DNA of 64,000 nucleotides from Alphaproteobacteria bacterium. GTDB taxonomy: Bacteria > Pseudomonadota > Alphaproteobacteria > CAAHEQ01 > UBA3637. The DNA lies in the NCBI GenBank assembly GCA_017559525.1, contig JAFYRI010000007.1:1-64000 (forward strand). The letters run 5' to 3'. Each line of letters opens with the position of its first letter. Position 1 is the stretch's first letter. Both the position numbers and the translations under genes were made by a program. Shown in pieces: positions 17,645 to 27,018 of this stretch. The notes under the pieces are model-generated. The model made no database searches. It was not told the DNA's origin and saw only the letters and a program-made list of their open reading frames with translations.

Positions 17645-19378
17645 ATGACAAGGAAACAAGAACGTGGAGCGATTATGCTAGAGGTATTGGCTGTTCTCGC
17701 TCTGATCGGGGTGATGGGACCGATGATATATCGTCAAGTTTTATCCCGTAACCAAGAAATCACAAATGTAAATATTGCCTCAGAAATGCGTGCAATTAAA
17801 GAAGCAATGAGTGCTGCAATTTCTGCAGATGCGTCTATATTAGCTGAGGCATGTAGAAATGAGATGGTTGAGAATGCAGGTTTAAGACGTTGTGAAGCTG
17901 GGGAAGGTATGCTTTACGATGCAGTTAATGAGTTTTTGCCGATAGGTATGGATGGAATAATAGATTTTTATGACATTCGATTGTATGTAACTTCAGTTAC
18001 ACTATTAAATGGAGAAGAGTATCCATCACTTGTGGGGGTTGTTGTTGGAGAAAATTTAGCAAGTGATTGGTCATTTAAACGGGCTGCTCGTATTGCAAAC
18101 CTCATTGGAACTGATGGTGGTATTTTTGATGGTGGAGAGGATGGAGACTATCAATTAACTGGTACAGGTGGCAGTTGGAGTTTGTCTTTGGAAGATGATT
18201 TTCCTGTGAATAGTGTTGTCGCTACAACAGCGCTAGATACCTTTGATCCAGATTTAGGGACGACAGAGCCAAATGCTGTAGCTATTCCTGGTAGCTTGGC
18301 TTTTAGTAATTTACATGCATGGGATTATTTTTCTGTGGGGCAAAATATTGACAGGAAAAAGTGTTTTCATTTAAATCGTAGATTGAATGGTGAAGATGGT
18401 ACGGGTGATGTAGTTGTTGCTGCCGATACTATCAAGCATGTTGGAACTGACGGTTGTGATCCACTCTTTTGGGTTGGTACGAGGGGATCATCTGGTGATA
18501 ACTCTGAAAGTGGTCAAGTTTATGTGAAAAATAATTTGTATATCGGACGGGATAATAGCCAGAATAAACAGGCTTTCGCATTGGAAGCAAAAGGGGCGAA
18601 AGGTTATGATGGTAATATGGTCGATAATTCTCGTATTGTTGTTTACAATATTGATGGAAATGACACATTAACTATTGATGCAACTGGTAAAATCGTATCT
18701 GATAAAACAGTCAATATTCCTATAAAAAATAAAGCAACAGGTACGGTGGAAGAAAAAACATATAACTATGGTCTTGATGTGGCAAATACATCTGTGTTGA
18801 ATGATATTCGTTTGGCCTCTCGTGGTGGTGCTCGTCTCAGCGATATTTTACCAACCTATATCAATAAAGTTTTTTTGGAACTTACTTCTTCTGATGCACA
18901 TCCATTCCAATTTCCTATTCCTTCATGGGAGTGTCCGGAAGGATATGCTAGAGCTATTACAGTGACACCACTTAAATGGGGAATGTCACAAATTGAAAGC
19001 ATAAAGATACCCAAAACATCAGCGACACATTCTTTATCAGTTAGCGGAACTTCTGTGACAGGTGATATTGAAGTACCAGAACAAACAATTTCATCTGAAG
19101 AAAATATTACACAAAATCGTCGTCATTTCATGATCGAAATTGACAAGACTGAAACAAGCGCTAACGGGTTAGTAGTTGTTCCAGAAAAGCCAATAATTTC
19201 TGTTGGATATAAAGAAGATGTAACAGCTAAAGACTGGACTAAGCCAAGTGATTATAAAGCTGGTGAAATTCGGGTATTATTACAAGGGTATTGTGTATAT
19301 GTGGCACAGGATTATGATCCGTCTCAGTTAACTGACAATAGAACTGAGAATCCAATCCCAGATAATTTGAAACAATAA
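17645..19378 (+). CDS. Large pilin-like protein (PilV-like layout)
   Basis: A 577-residue protein. The N-terminus M-T-R-K-Q-E-R-G-A-I-M-L-E-V-L-A-V-L-A-L has a basic leader, a Gly at the expected prepilin cleavage point, Glu at position +5 and a long hydrophobic helix. A helical N-I-A-S-E-M-R-A-I-K-E-A-M continuation follows. A long beta-rich, Gly/Asn/Asp-rich body carries few Cys, unlike the other pilin-headed proteins of the window. Layout and size recall minor pilins with adhesive tips such as plasmid PilV, but no shufflon-type repeats or recombinase are seen. It is four bases downstream of 16619-17641. Assembly machinery lies elsewhere. Confidence 0.65.
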   Translation: MTRKQERGAIMLEVLAVLALIGVMGPMIYRQVLSRNQEITNVNIASEMRAIKEAMSAAISADASILAEACRNEMVENAGLRRCEAGEGMLYDAVNEFLPIGMDGIIDFYDIRLYVTSVTLLNGEEYPSLVGVVVGENLASDWSFKRAARIANLIGTDGGIFDGGEDGDYQLTGTGGSWSLSLEDDFPVNSVVATTALDTFDPDLGTTEPNAVAIPGSLAFSNLHAWDYFSVGQNIDRKKCFHLNRRLNGEDGTGDVVVAADTIKHVGTDGCDPLFWVGTRGSSGDNSESGQVYVKNNLYIGRDNSQNKQAFALEAKGAKGYDGNMVDNSRIVVYNIDGNDTLTIDATGKIVSDKTVNIPIKNKATGTVEEKTYNYGLDVANTSVLNDIRLASRGGARLSDILPTYINKVFLELTSSDAHPFQFPIPSWECPEGYARAITVTPLKWGMSQIESIKIPKTSATHSLSVSGTSVTGDIEVPEQTISSEENITQNRRHFMIEIDKTETSANGLVVVPEKPIISVGYKEDVTAKDWTKPSDYKAGEIRVLLQGYCVYVAQDYDPSQLTDNRTENPIPDNLKQ

Positions 19379-19388
19379 AGGAGAAAAA

Positions 19389-19814
19389 ATGAAATTAGGT
19401 TTTAAATATTTTGTAACAGCAATTGTGGGCATATCTCTCGGTGGGTGTACTTATTCACGTGGTAGTGCTTTTGAAGATATCTATGAAGCTGCAGCCAATA
19501 ATGATACAGAGGCATTGGTAGAAATTTTGGATCAAGGTGAAAGTTTAAATGCTTTAAATAGTGATAACATAACACCACTTTGTTATGCCTATAAGCAAAA
19601 TAATGAAACGGCGATTCGAAACTTGCAATCATATGGGGCTAATCAAGGGGCTAATTGTATGCGAACAAAGGATGGAAATGTATTGATTCGCTATGAACCA
19701 GAACACAATCCACCACAAAAGCAATATCCACAAACAATGAATAATTCGAAAATGACAACAACAGTGATTGTTGGTTCGGCATTGGCTGGATTAATTGCAT
19801 TATTTATGATATAA
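19389..19814 (+). CDS. Ankyrin-repeat lipoprotein with C-terminal membrane segment
   Basis: A 141-residue protein. The signal peptide ends in L-G-G-C near residue 20, a usable lipobox. Two ankyrin-like helix pairs follow (D-I-Y-E-A-A-A-N-N-D-T-E-A-L-V-E-I-L-D-Q-G and D-N-I-T-P-L-C-Y-A-Y), then a polar linker. A C-terminal hydrophobic helix, V-I-V-G-S-A-L-A-G-L-I-A-L-F-M-I, reaches the very end. A lipoprotein that also has a terminal membrane helix is unusual. AAGGAG precedes the ATG. It is the last gene of the pilin-like operon. Confidence 0.65.
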   Translation: MKLGFKYFVTAIVGISLGGCTYSRGSAFEDIYEAAANNDTEALVEILDQGESLNALNSDNITPLCYAYKQNNETAIRNLQSYGANQGANCMRTKDGNVLIRYEPEHNPPQKQYPQTMNNSKMTTTVIVGSALAGLIALFMI

Positions 19815-19838
19815 GTTATATTTATTAAATTATGTATC

Positions 19839-19862
19839 AGAGGGCTTTTGCCCTCTTTTTTT
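19839..19862 (+). terminator. Terminator of the pilin-like operon
   Basis: Perfect 7-bp stem AGAGGGC/GCCCTCT (19839-19845, 19850-19856), TTTT loop, T-rich tail. Confidence 0.9.
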
Positions 19863-19945
19863 GTTGACTTATGTCGGTATTTTTCCCTCTTGAGAGATAC
19901 CATTTAAACTCTTACTTGTATAAATGTGTAATAAGGGGGAATGTT

Positions 19946-21076
19946 GTGCATAAAAATATCAGGATAATTATTTGGTTTATATTATTTTTATTGGGTATAT
20001 TGTCTTATTTTTATTTTAATGGAATGAGGGGTAAGGCGGTAATGGCAAGCTCTAAGAAAACAAAACAATTGTCTGTTTATGTGATGGAAGCGATGCCTCA
20101 AAATAAAACTATTCATCAAACATACATTGGATATGTAAAACCTATTCACCAAGTGGCTATTCACACCTATATTTCCGGATTTATAGATAAGGTTGCTGTA
20201 CGAGGTGGAGAAGAAGTGAAGGCTGGAGAGTTGTTATTTGTTATTAAACAAGATGAATATAAAGCACAACTGAATTTAGCTATAGCAAAGGTGGCTCAGG
20301 CGCAAGCAATATTGGAAAATGCTAATATTTATTATGAACGTATGAAAACAGCTGGTCAAAAAGCTATATCTAAAACAGATCTAGATAATGCAAAAACAGC
20401 AGTTTTAACAGCTAAGGCAGAGTTATTACAAGCTCAAGCTGATGAAGAAGTCGCTCGTGTAAATTATAATTATACAATGATATATGCACCAATATCTGGA
20501 TTGGTTGGAGATGTAAGTATAACAGTAGGAGATTATGTATTTCCACAATCAACGCCATTGATTACTATTATCCAATATAATCCGATTCGTGTGCAATTTT
20601 CTATTTCAGATAAAACTTATTTAAATGAAACAGATTTAGGCCAGGAATTATTTTCTGATTGGAAAATGTATTTGAAATTGGCAAATGGAAAAATATATAA
20701 TCAAACGGGAGTAATAAAATATTTAAATAATCAGATTAATCCTCAAACAAGTGCTTTAACAGTATATAGTGATTTTAATAATCCAGATAATCTTTTAATT
20801 CCGAATGCTTATGTTGATGTGATATTGGAAAAACAAATTGAAGATGGGATATTTTTACCTCAATCTGTTGTTGATTTTACATCTAATGGTGCTGTTGTCT
20901 ATATTCTTTCTGATGATAGTAAAATCATGAAAATACCAGTCCAAGTTAGCTCGTTAAGTGATGGATTATTTTATATTTCTGGAGGCTTAAAATCAGGCAT
21001 GCGTATTATTACTAATAAAGTTTCCAACTATCAAATTGGTCAAACAGCAACGCCCGTGCAAGGAGATAGTAAATGA
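19946..21076 (+). CDS. RND efflux periplasmic adaptor
   Basis: A 376-residue membrane fusion protein of the AcrA/MexA type. I prefer a GTG start at 19946, because AAGGGGGA ends five bases before it; the longer open frame from 19871 lacks such a site. An N-terminal hydrophobic anchor (about residues 4-22) is followed by the lipoyl half-motif G-Y-V-K-P-I-H-Q-V-A-I, a long coiled hairpin rich in Ala/Gln/Lys (A-Q-A-Q-A-I-L-E-N-A ... A-E-L-L-Q-A-Q-A-D-E), the second lipoyl half Y-A-P-I-S-G-L-V-G-D-V and beta-barrel and proximal domains. It links the pump to the outer membrane channel. The stop overlaps the pump ATG by four bases. Confidence 0.88.
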   Translation: MHKNIRIIIWFILFLLGILSYFYFNGMRGKAVMASSKKTKQLSVYVMEAMPQNKTIHQTYIGYVKPIHQVAIHTYISGFIDKVAVRGGEEVKAGELLFVIKQDEYKAQLNLAIAKVAQAQAILENANIYYERMKTAGQKAISKTDLDNAKTAVLTAKAELLQAQADEEVARVNYNYTMIYAPISGLVGDVSITVGDYVFPQSTPLITIIQYNPIRVQFSISDKTYLNETDLGQELFSDWKMYLKLANGKIYNQTGVIKYLNNQINPQTSALTVYSDFNNPDNLLIPNAYVDVILEKQIEDGIFLPQSVVDFTSNGAVVYILSDDSKIMKIPVQVSSLSDGLFYISGGLKSGMRIITNKVSNYQIGQTATPVQGDSK

Positions 21077-24000
21077 TATCTTCTGAATTTTTTATTCGTC
21101 GTCCTCGTTTTGCGGGTGTTATTTCATGTGTTTTAGTTTTATTAGGACTAATGGCAATAGTTGTTTTACCTGTTTCTCAATATCCAGATATTGTTCCTCC
21201 TCAAATTGTGGTATCTGCAACTTATCCAGGAGCCAGTGCAAATGTTGTTCAAGATACTGTTGCTGTTCCTATAGAAAACCAATTAAATGGTGTAGAAGGA
21301 ATGATGTATATGTCTTCAACATCAAATGATAACGGGACATATAAATTAACAATTACATTTGATACTGGGACAAATGCAGATATTGCTCAAGTTAAAGTAC
21401 AAAATAGATTGCAACAGATTACAGCTTTTTTACCTGATATTGTGATACAAGAGGGGATTACAGTTGAAACACAAACTGCTAATATTTTGGGAATGTTAGT
21501 TCTTTATTCGCCAGATCATAGCTATGATAATTTAGAACTCAGTAATTATGCTTATACTCATATTTTAAATCCTTTAAAGCGCGTGGATGGTATTTCAACG
21601 GCGACAGTATATGGTGCTCAAGCGAGTGTACGTATTTGGATGAATCCAGTGAAGATAGCTTCACTTAATTTAACTGCAGATGATGTTATAAAATCAATAC
21701 AATCTCAAAATACGCAAGCGGCAGTTGGATCAATTGGTTCTGCGCCAAGCGATGAAAAAGATGGTGTTGTATTAACTTTATCTGCCAAAGGATTGCTAAA
21801 AACAACTGATGATTTTGAAAATATTATTATTTCTACAGATAATAGTGGAGGTATAATTCGTTTAAGAGATATTGCTCGTATTGAAATGGGGGCAGATACA
21901 TATGATATTCAATCTTTTTTCAATAATCAACCAGCTGTTATTATAGGTCTTAGTCAAACGCCACACGCTAATTCATTACAAGTGATGAAACGAGTACAAG
22001 CATTAATGAATGATATGCAAAAAACATTTCCTCAGGGTATGAAGTTTGACGTTGCTTATGATTCTACAGATTTTGTGCGTGCATCTATTAATGGTATTTT
22101 AATGACGCTAGTCATTACTTTTTTATTGGTTGTTGGAGTTGTGTTTTTATTTTTACAAAATGCAAGGGCTACTTTAATTCCAATGATAACAATTCCAGTT
22201 TCATTGGTTGCAACTTTTGCTGTTATTTATATTTTTGGATTTGATATTAATATTTTGACTTTATTTGCAATGATTTTAGCAATAGGATTGGTTGTAGATG
22301 ATGCCATTATAGTTGTCGAACGCGTTCAATATTTGATGCAATATTATCATATGTCTGCTATATCGGCATCTATTCAAGCGATGAAAGATATTGGTAGCGC
22401 TATTATTGCGACAACATTAGTATTGTTGGCAATTTTTGTGCCGGTAGGATTAATGGCTGGTATTACAGGTAAAATTTATCAACAATTTGCTGTCACTATT
22501 GCAACGGCTGTCTTTTTTTCGGCTATAAATGCTTTGACGCTTAGTCCTGCATTATGCGCGATTTTTTTTGAAAAAAAGCAAACAAAACAAATTTTTCCAA
22601 AATTATTTAAACCGTTTAATGTTTTTTTAGAAAAATCTAAAGAAGTATATGGCAATATAGTTCATTATTTTATTGTCCATTTAAAAACAACTTTATTGCT
22701 TATTTCTTTTGTTATAGGGTGTATTGGATTTTTATTTTTTAAAATCCCAACTTCTTTTATTCCTCAAGAAGATGAAGGTGTTATTTTTGCTAATGTATCA
22801 TTAAAGGAAACATCAGGTATTAATCAAACGACAAATACTTTATATGATATGGGAAAAACAGTTTTGTCAATGGATGGTGTTAAGTATTTTATTGGGATTA
22901 CTGGAGCTAGTTTACTTGGATCTGGTGGTGAAAATATTGGTATGGGGGTTGTTGGTTTAGATAATTGGGATAAACGTCAAAATAAAAATTTATCATTAGA
23001 TTATATTTTGCGAGATTTACAGCAAAAATTAGGTCAAAATCCTATAGCAGATGTTAATTTTTTTGCATTGCCTTCTATCCCTGGTGTTGGAAATAGTAAT
23101 GGGCTAACTTTTCAGTTAAATGCTATTAATCCAAAGATAGATTCAGAACAGTTAGAGCGAACAATTGTTGATTTTTTAATCAAAATGAATAAAATGCCAG
23201 ATTTTTTAGGTGCTTTTAGCACTTTAGGGAGTTTAGCTCCGCATTTATTTTTAGAGGTTAATAGAACTAAATTAGAATCATTAAATGTTCCTGTGTCTTC
23301 ATTTTTTTCGGCATTGCAAAATAATTTGGGATCTCGATATGTGAATGATATTACATTAGATGGTCAAGTTAATAAAGTAATTGTTCAAGCTGATTTTGAT
23401 TACCGAAAGTCTCGCCAAAATGTTGAAGATTTACACGTTTTTTCAACCGCTAGTCAAATGGTTCAAGTTCAAAATTTTGCTGATTTAAGTATTCAGATGC
23501 TGCCTAAGATTATTTATCGATTTAATACCTATTTAAGTGCAGGTATTACAGCACAGACAGCACAAGATATTAGTACTGGTCAAGCTATAAAAACATTACA
23601 GGGAATGGTTAAAACTTTGGGGAATGATTTTAGTCTTAGTTGGACGGGATTAAGTTTACAAGAGGTAGAAACATCTGGTTTAGCTTTTATTTTAATGGGA
23701 TTATCTTTCATTTTTGGATATTTATTTTTGGTCGCATTGTATGAAAGTTGGTTGATTGCTTTTAGCGTAATTTTTTCTAATATTTTTGCTGTTATGGGTG
23801 CTCTAATTGGATTAATGATATTAGATTTACCTTTAAGTATTTATGCACAATTGGGAATAGTTTTATTGATTGGTCTTGCTAGTAAGAATGCTATTTTAAT
23901 TGTTGAATTTATTTTAGATGCGCAAAAAAAAGGAAAAAATGTATTACAAGCTGCAATTAGTGGAGCAACAGAACGTTTTCGTGCCGTTTTGATGACAGCA

Positions 24001-24201
24001 TTGACTTTTATATTAGGGGTTATGCCGATGGTGTTTGATACTGGAGCAGGTGCTGCAAGTCAAAATTCAATGGGGACGGCAGTCTTTTTCGGTATGATTT
24101 TTGCAACAATAGTAGGTATTTTATTTATACCTGCATTATTTGTGATTTTTTTCGATATTGGACATAAAAAAGAATACTCTATAAATAAAAAGGTTAAATA
24201 G
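21073..24201 (+). CDS. RND-family inner-membrane efflux pump (HAE1 type)
   Basis: A 1042-residue AcrB/MexF-like pump, with the length and 12-helix layout of the hydrophobe/amphiphile efflux group. The N-terminal F-I-R-R-P-R-F-A start, S-Q-Y-P-D-I-V-P-P and G-V-E-G-M-M-Y-M are conserved. Proton-relay Asp pair D-D lies in I-G-L-V-V-D-D-A-I-I-V-V-E-R (helix 4) and the matching Lys in G-L-A-S-K-N-A-I-L-I-V-E-F (helix 10). F-I-P-Q-E-D-E-G marks the second porter domain. Drug or bile-salt export is likely; specificity is unknown. No regulator gene adjoins the operon. Confidence 0.93.
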   Translation: MISSEFFIRRPRFAGVISCVLVLLGLMAIVVLPVSQYPDIVPPQIVVSATYPGASANVVQDTVAVPIENQLNGVEGMMYMSSTSNDNGTYKLTITFDTGTNADIAQVKVQNRLQQITAFLPDIVIQEGITVETQTANILGMLVLYSPDHSYDNLELSNYAYTHILNPLKRVDGISTATVYGAQASVRIWMNPVKIASLNLTADDVIKSIQSQNTQAAVGSIGSAPSDEKDGVVLTLSAKGLLKTTDDFENIIISTDNSGGIIRLRDIARIEMGADTYDIQSFFNNQPAVIIGLSQTPHANSLQVMKRVQALMNDMQKTFPQGMKFDVAYDSTDFVRASINGILMTLVITFLLVVGVVFLFLQNARATLIPMITIPVSLVATFAVIYIFGFDINILTLFAMILAIGLVVDDAIIVVERVQYLMQYYHMSAISASIQAMKDIGSAIIATTLVLLAIFVPVGLMAGITGKIYQQFAVTIATAVFFSAINALTLSPALCAIFFEKKQTKQIFPKLFKPFNVFLEKSKEVYGNIVHYFIVHLKTTLLLISFVIGCIGFLFFKIPTSFIPQEDEGVIFANVSLKETSGINQTTNTLYDMGKTVLSMDGVKYFIGITGASLLGSGGENIGMGVVGLDNWDKRQNKNLSLDYILRDLQQKLGQNPIADVNFFALPSIPGVGNSNGLTFQLNAINPKIDSEQLERTIVDFLIKMNKMPDFLGAFSTLGSLAPHLFLEVNRTKLESLNVPVSSFFSALQNNLGSRYVNDITLDGQVNKVIVQADFDYRKSRQNVEDLHVFSTASQMVQVQNFADLSIQMLPKIIYRFNTYLSAGITAQTAQDISTGQAIKTLQGMVKTLGNDFSLSWTGLSLQEVETSGLAFILMGLSFIFGYLFLVALYESWLIAFSVIFSNIFAVMGALIGLMILDLPLSIYAQLGIVLLIGLASKNAILIVEFILDAQKKGKNVLQAAISGATERFRAVLMTALTFILGVMPMVFDTGAGAASQNSMGTAVFFGMIFATIVGILFIPALFVIFFDIGHKKEYSINKKVK

Positions 24202-24210
24202 GATAACTTC

Positions 24211-25725
24211 ATGAAAATTAAACGTAAATTTTTAAAAACATCGCCTTTTGAAAAAAATATGAAAATTGATATTATGAAAGATATTTGTTCTTTAAAAGTA
24301 CATACAAAATATCGAAAAGATTTGATGTTTTATTTATGGATACTTAGTGCATTATTGTTGCTATCCGTTTTGATTGGGTGCCATCTTGGTTCAGATTACG
24401 AACAGCCTCAATTTTTTGATAATCAGGAAATAGAACAAGTCCTTAATTTAAAACCAGAAAAAATGCCTCTTGATACTTCTTTTTTTGATTTTGAAGATGA
24501 AACCTTGACACATATTTTGATTTTAGCAATGCAAAATAGTCCTTCGTTAAGAAGCGCTCTGGTTAAAGTACGTCAAGCCAGGTCATTATTTAAAATCTCA
24601 GAATCGGATTTAATGCCTTCGTTTGATTTAAATGCTAAATATAATTATTTAAATGCTGGTAAAAATATGGGGGTATTTTCTAATGAAGATTATTACCAAA
24701 CTGCTTTAGATATGACATGGGAAATAGATATTTTTGGTGCAAATGCTAAACGTTTAGAAGCAGCCAAAGCTAATTTAAAAGGTATGATTGAAAATTTAAA
24801 AAATGTACATGTTTCTTTGATATCGGACATGACAATGGCTTATATTAAGTTGAGAACAACAGAATGGTTGTTAAAAAATGCCAAAGAAAATGTAATGTTA
24901 CAAAAGAATATTTATCAAACAGTACAAGAACAATTTGATGCAGGATTAGTGGATGAAGTTACTTTAAATCAATCAAAATATTTGCTTGAAACAACACGTA
25001 TGAGTATTCCTCAGCTTGATTTTCAACGCATTGAGGCCCAAAATACATTAGCTTTATTAGTTGGTGATTTACCAACCTCATTAAACGATATATTATCAAA
25101 ACAAGAAAGTAATTTGGTTCAAAAAACATTTTCATACGATTTAAATAAATTATATTATTTGTCTGCTGATGTAATTCGCTTACGTCCTGATGTACGTGTT
25201 GCAGAAGAACAATTGATTTCAGGAAATGCTTTAGTAGGGGCGGCTATTGCCGATATGTTTCCAAAAGTGAGTTTGTCTGGATTATTAGGGTTTGGAACAA
25301 CACAATTTTCAAGCTTATTTAATAATGCTAGTTTTGAAACTGGTATTATGCCACAAATCAGTATTCCTTTGTTACATTTTGGAGCTTTAAAAAACAATGT
25401 AGAACTTAAAAAAGCTATAAAAGAGGAATATTTAATAGCGTATGAAAATAGTTTGTTGGTTGCAGCGGAAGAAATTCATAATGCAATTAATAAATTGAAA
25501 AACGAATCAAAACGAAATCAATTTGCTCAAAAGGCATATGATAAAATGACGAAAGTATCAGAGTTAAATTGGAAAAAATACAAACAGGGCTTGATTCCAT
25601 ATGCTGATGTCTTGGATGCTGAACAACGTAGATTATTGGCTCAAACCAATATGGTAAATTCTAATAGTGCTTTGTATCAAGGCATAGTACAGTATTATAA
25701 ATCCATAGGTGGTTGGGGTAAATAA
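24211..25725 (+). CDS. Outer membrane efflux channel (NodT/OprM-type lipoprotein)
   Basis: A 504-residue TolC-superfamily channel completing the tripartite pump. Lipobox L-I-G-C is near residue 57, after a long N-terminal extension. The ATG at 24211 has AGGA upstream, but translation from an internal Met just before F-Y-L-W-I-L-S-A-L-L-L-L would give a more usual signal peptide, so the start is uncertain. Two tandem halves of the outer membrane efflux fold follow, with paired long helices (S-L-R-S-A-L-V-K-V-R-Q-A-R, and later R-L-R-P-D-V-R-V-A-E-E-Q-L). The gene ends with the operon. Confidence 0.88.
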   Translation: MKIKRKFLKTSPFEKNMKIDIMKDICSLKVHTKYRKDLMFYLWILSALLLLSVLIGCHLGSDYEQPQFFDNQEIEQVLNLKPEKMPLDTSFFDFEDETLTHILILAMQNSPSLRSALVKVRQARSLFKISESDLMPSFDLNAKYNYLNAGKNMGVFSNEDYYQTALDMTWEIDIFGANAKRLEAAKANLKGMIENLKNVHVSLISDMTMAYIKLRTTEWLLKNAKENVMLQKNIYQTVQEQFDAGLVDEVTLNQSKYLLETTRMSIPQLDFQRIEAQNTLALLVGDLPTSLNDILSKQESNLVQKTFSYDLNKLYYLSADVIRLRPDVRVAEEQLISGNALVGAAIADMFPKVSLSGLLGFGTTQFSSLFNNASFETGIMPQISIPLLHFGALKNNVELKKAIKEEYLIAYENSLLVAAEEIHNAINKLKNESKRNQFAQKAYDKMTKVSELNWKKYKQGLIPYADVLDAEQRRLLAQTNMVNSNSALYQGIVQYYKSIGGWGK

Positions 25726-25879
25726 AAAATATTGAAAATGTATCTATGAGATGATGAATGCTTATGTATGGTGCGATACAATGTGATATTTGGAACTGTT
25801 TTTATTATATCAGAGGGATTATTATTGATATGTCTCTTATTGTTATATCATTTTCGGTTTAAACTCTATCTTACCAAAC

Positions 25880-25920
25880 AATTTAAAAAGAGGTACCACG
25901 AAGATACCTCTTTTTAAATT
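25880..25920. terminator. Bidirectional terminator, RND operon / tRNA-Val
   Basis: A perfect 16-bp inverted repeat (25880-25895 with 25905-25920) around a nine-nt loop. The GC-rich inner part is AGAGGTA/TACCTCT, flanked by A5/T5 on both sides so it works in either direction. Its right edge coincides with the last base of the tRNA-Val CCA end. Confidence 0.88.
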
Positions 25921-25996
25921 GGTAGGCGACTACGGACTCGAACCGCAGACCCTCTCGGTGTAAACGAGATGCTCTAGCCAACTGAGCTAGTCGCCC
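25920..25996 (-). tRNA. tRNA-Val (anticodon UAC)
   Basis: A 77-nt cloverleaf on the minus strand. Acceptor stem GGGCGAC pairs with GTCGCCT, with a G-U end pair; discriminator A; CCA encoded. The anticodon stem TCTCG/CGAGA encloses TTTACAC, anticodon TAC. The T arm has GGTTCGAGTCC. It is transcribed from the promoter at 26070-26098 after a leader with two hairpins. Confidence 0.95.
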
Positions 25997-26001
25997 TTCG
26001 G

Positions 26002-26061
26002 AAAACAAACCTTGGAGGAATTTCACCTCCAAGAGGTTGTTTTAACTTTCGCTGACGAAAG
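26002..26061 (-). other. Two hairpins in the tRNA-Val leader, one terminator-like
   Basis: On the minus strand, a 6-bp stem CTTTCG/CGAAAG (26061-26046) is followed by a strong CTTGGAGG/CCTCCAAG stem extended by AACC/GGTT-like pairs (26044-26002). That second stem runs into GTTTGTTTT just before the tRNA 5' end at 25996. It could be a processing signal or a partial terminator giving a short RNA of about 60 nt. Confidence 0.5.
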
Positions 26062-26069
26062 ATGGAATC

Positions 26070-26098
26070 CTTATAACACAATAAAATAACCTTGTCAA
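26070..26098 (-). promoter_or_regulatory. Promoter of tRNA-Val
   Basis: Minus strand TTGACA (26098-26093), 17 bp, TATAAG (26075-26070), transcription start near 26063. Confidence 0.75.
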
Positions 26099-26110
26099 TA
26101 AAAAAAATCA

Positions 26111-26945
26111 CTAAAATGATAAATTTTTATATGTGGAATTTTCTTTTTTTAATAACGGTCTGATATATTTATCAAATTCTTCTTTTTCGTTCTCTGATAA
26201 AATTTCAATTTCATCAATGCCAGCCTCATTTCTTTCACGAACTTTTCCATTGTCTCTCAATGTTTTCATAAAGTGAAACCAATGTGAGGGACTTCCAATA
26301 ACATGTTTTTTTGATTTTATTGTCAGCTTTAAATTCTTCAAAATTTCTGGAATTGCTGAATTGTTTTATATATTTACGTTTAATTATAAACGAATCGATA
26401 CCACCATTAAATGGCGTTTTTTTATATTTTACAATCTTGTTATGATATGAAAAGGTATTATATCCTTTTATTCCATAAGAAACAAAATCATCAATTAAAT
26501 CTTGTTCACGAATAAAATCTAATGTTGATTTAAGATGCTGATGGATATAAATTTGATCCGCATCTATTTTTATAACATATTCTTCAGGTTTAAATTTTTC
26601 TAATCCAAAGTTATAGTAAGCGGCTAATGAGTTTTCGTATGGTATAGTTTTTTGATTGGTTGTATGGGATGGATATACTGCATGTGGATATTCGTAAATA
26701 TGACAATAAAAACGCCATTTACACCACTTATGCATTTCTTTTACAGAACCATCATCTGGTTCATTAGAATGAATGATTACAATTTTATCGAATAATCCAT
26801 CAATGCTGTTTAAGCATGGAATAACAGTATTAATTTCATCTTTAACACGAACAAAGGCCGCAAATTTTGGACGAGTAGGTGATGTTGTGCGAATCGTGCA
26901 AAATGCTATAATAAAACAAATTAAAAATGTTAAAATATATTTCAT
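26111..26945 (-). pseudogene. Frameshifted glycosyltransferase resembling CgtA (beta-1,4-GalNAc transferase)
   Basis: Two overlapping frames make one protein if a run of seven T on the plus strand (26306-26312, A7 on the coding strand) loses one base; the joined product reads F-K-A-D-N-K-I-K-K-H-V-I-G-S-P-S-H-W. The ATG at 26945 starts a hydrophobic anchor (I-L-T-F-L-I-C-F-I-I-A-F). Then come F-V-R-V-K-D-E-I (GT-A start), Y-E-Y-P-H, A-A-Y-Y-N-F, and the metal site K-I-D-A-D-Q-I-Y, comparable to the K-I-D-V-D motif of Campylobacter CgtA as I remember it. It may be inactive, phase-variable by the A7 tract, rescued by slippage, or a sequencing error. CgtA-like enzymes add GalNAc to sialylated galactose. 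Confidence 0.65.
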
Positions 26946-26970
26946 GTTAAATTTTACTATAAATAAGTAT

Positions 26971-27000
26971 AAAAAAAAGGGGTAGTTTAAAAACCACCCC
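26971..27000 (-). terminator. Terminator of hup
   Basis: Minus strand GGGGT stem (27000-26996) pairing with ACCCC (26983-26979) and an inner GTTT/AAAC, followed by T8 (26978-26971). It separates hup from the glycosyltransferase. Confidence 0.85.
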
Positions 27001-27018
27001 AATATTAAACTTAAAACC

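Noticed and set aside
17645-19378. Shufflon-type variable pilin
   Set aside because: No inverted repeats or recombinase at the 3' end of the gene, although PilV-like in layout.
19871-19945. Long N-terminal extension of the efflux adaptor
   Set aside because: No ribosome site; a GTG at 19946 with AAGGGGGA gives a normal signal-anchor start.
19946-25725. RND operon as recent transfer because Leu is mostly TTA
   Set aside because: Several core genes such as lon and clpX show the same A/T-rich choice, so codon use does not separate it.
26945-27002. TTG start of the glycosyltransferase inside the hup terminator
   Set aside because: The frame runs through the hairpin; ATG at 26945 gives a natural hydrophobic anchor.
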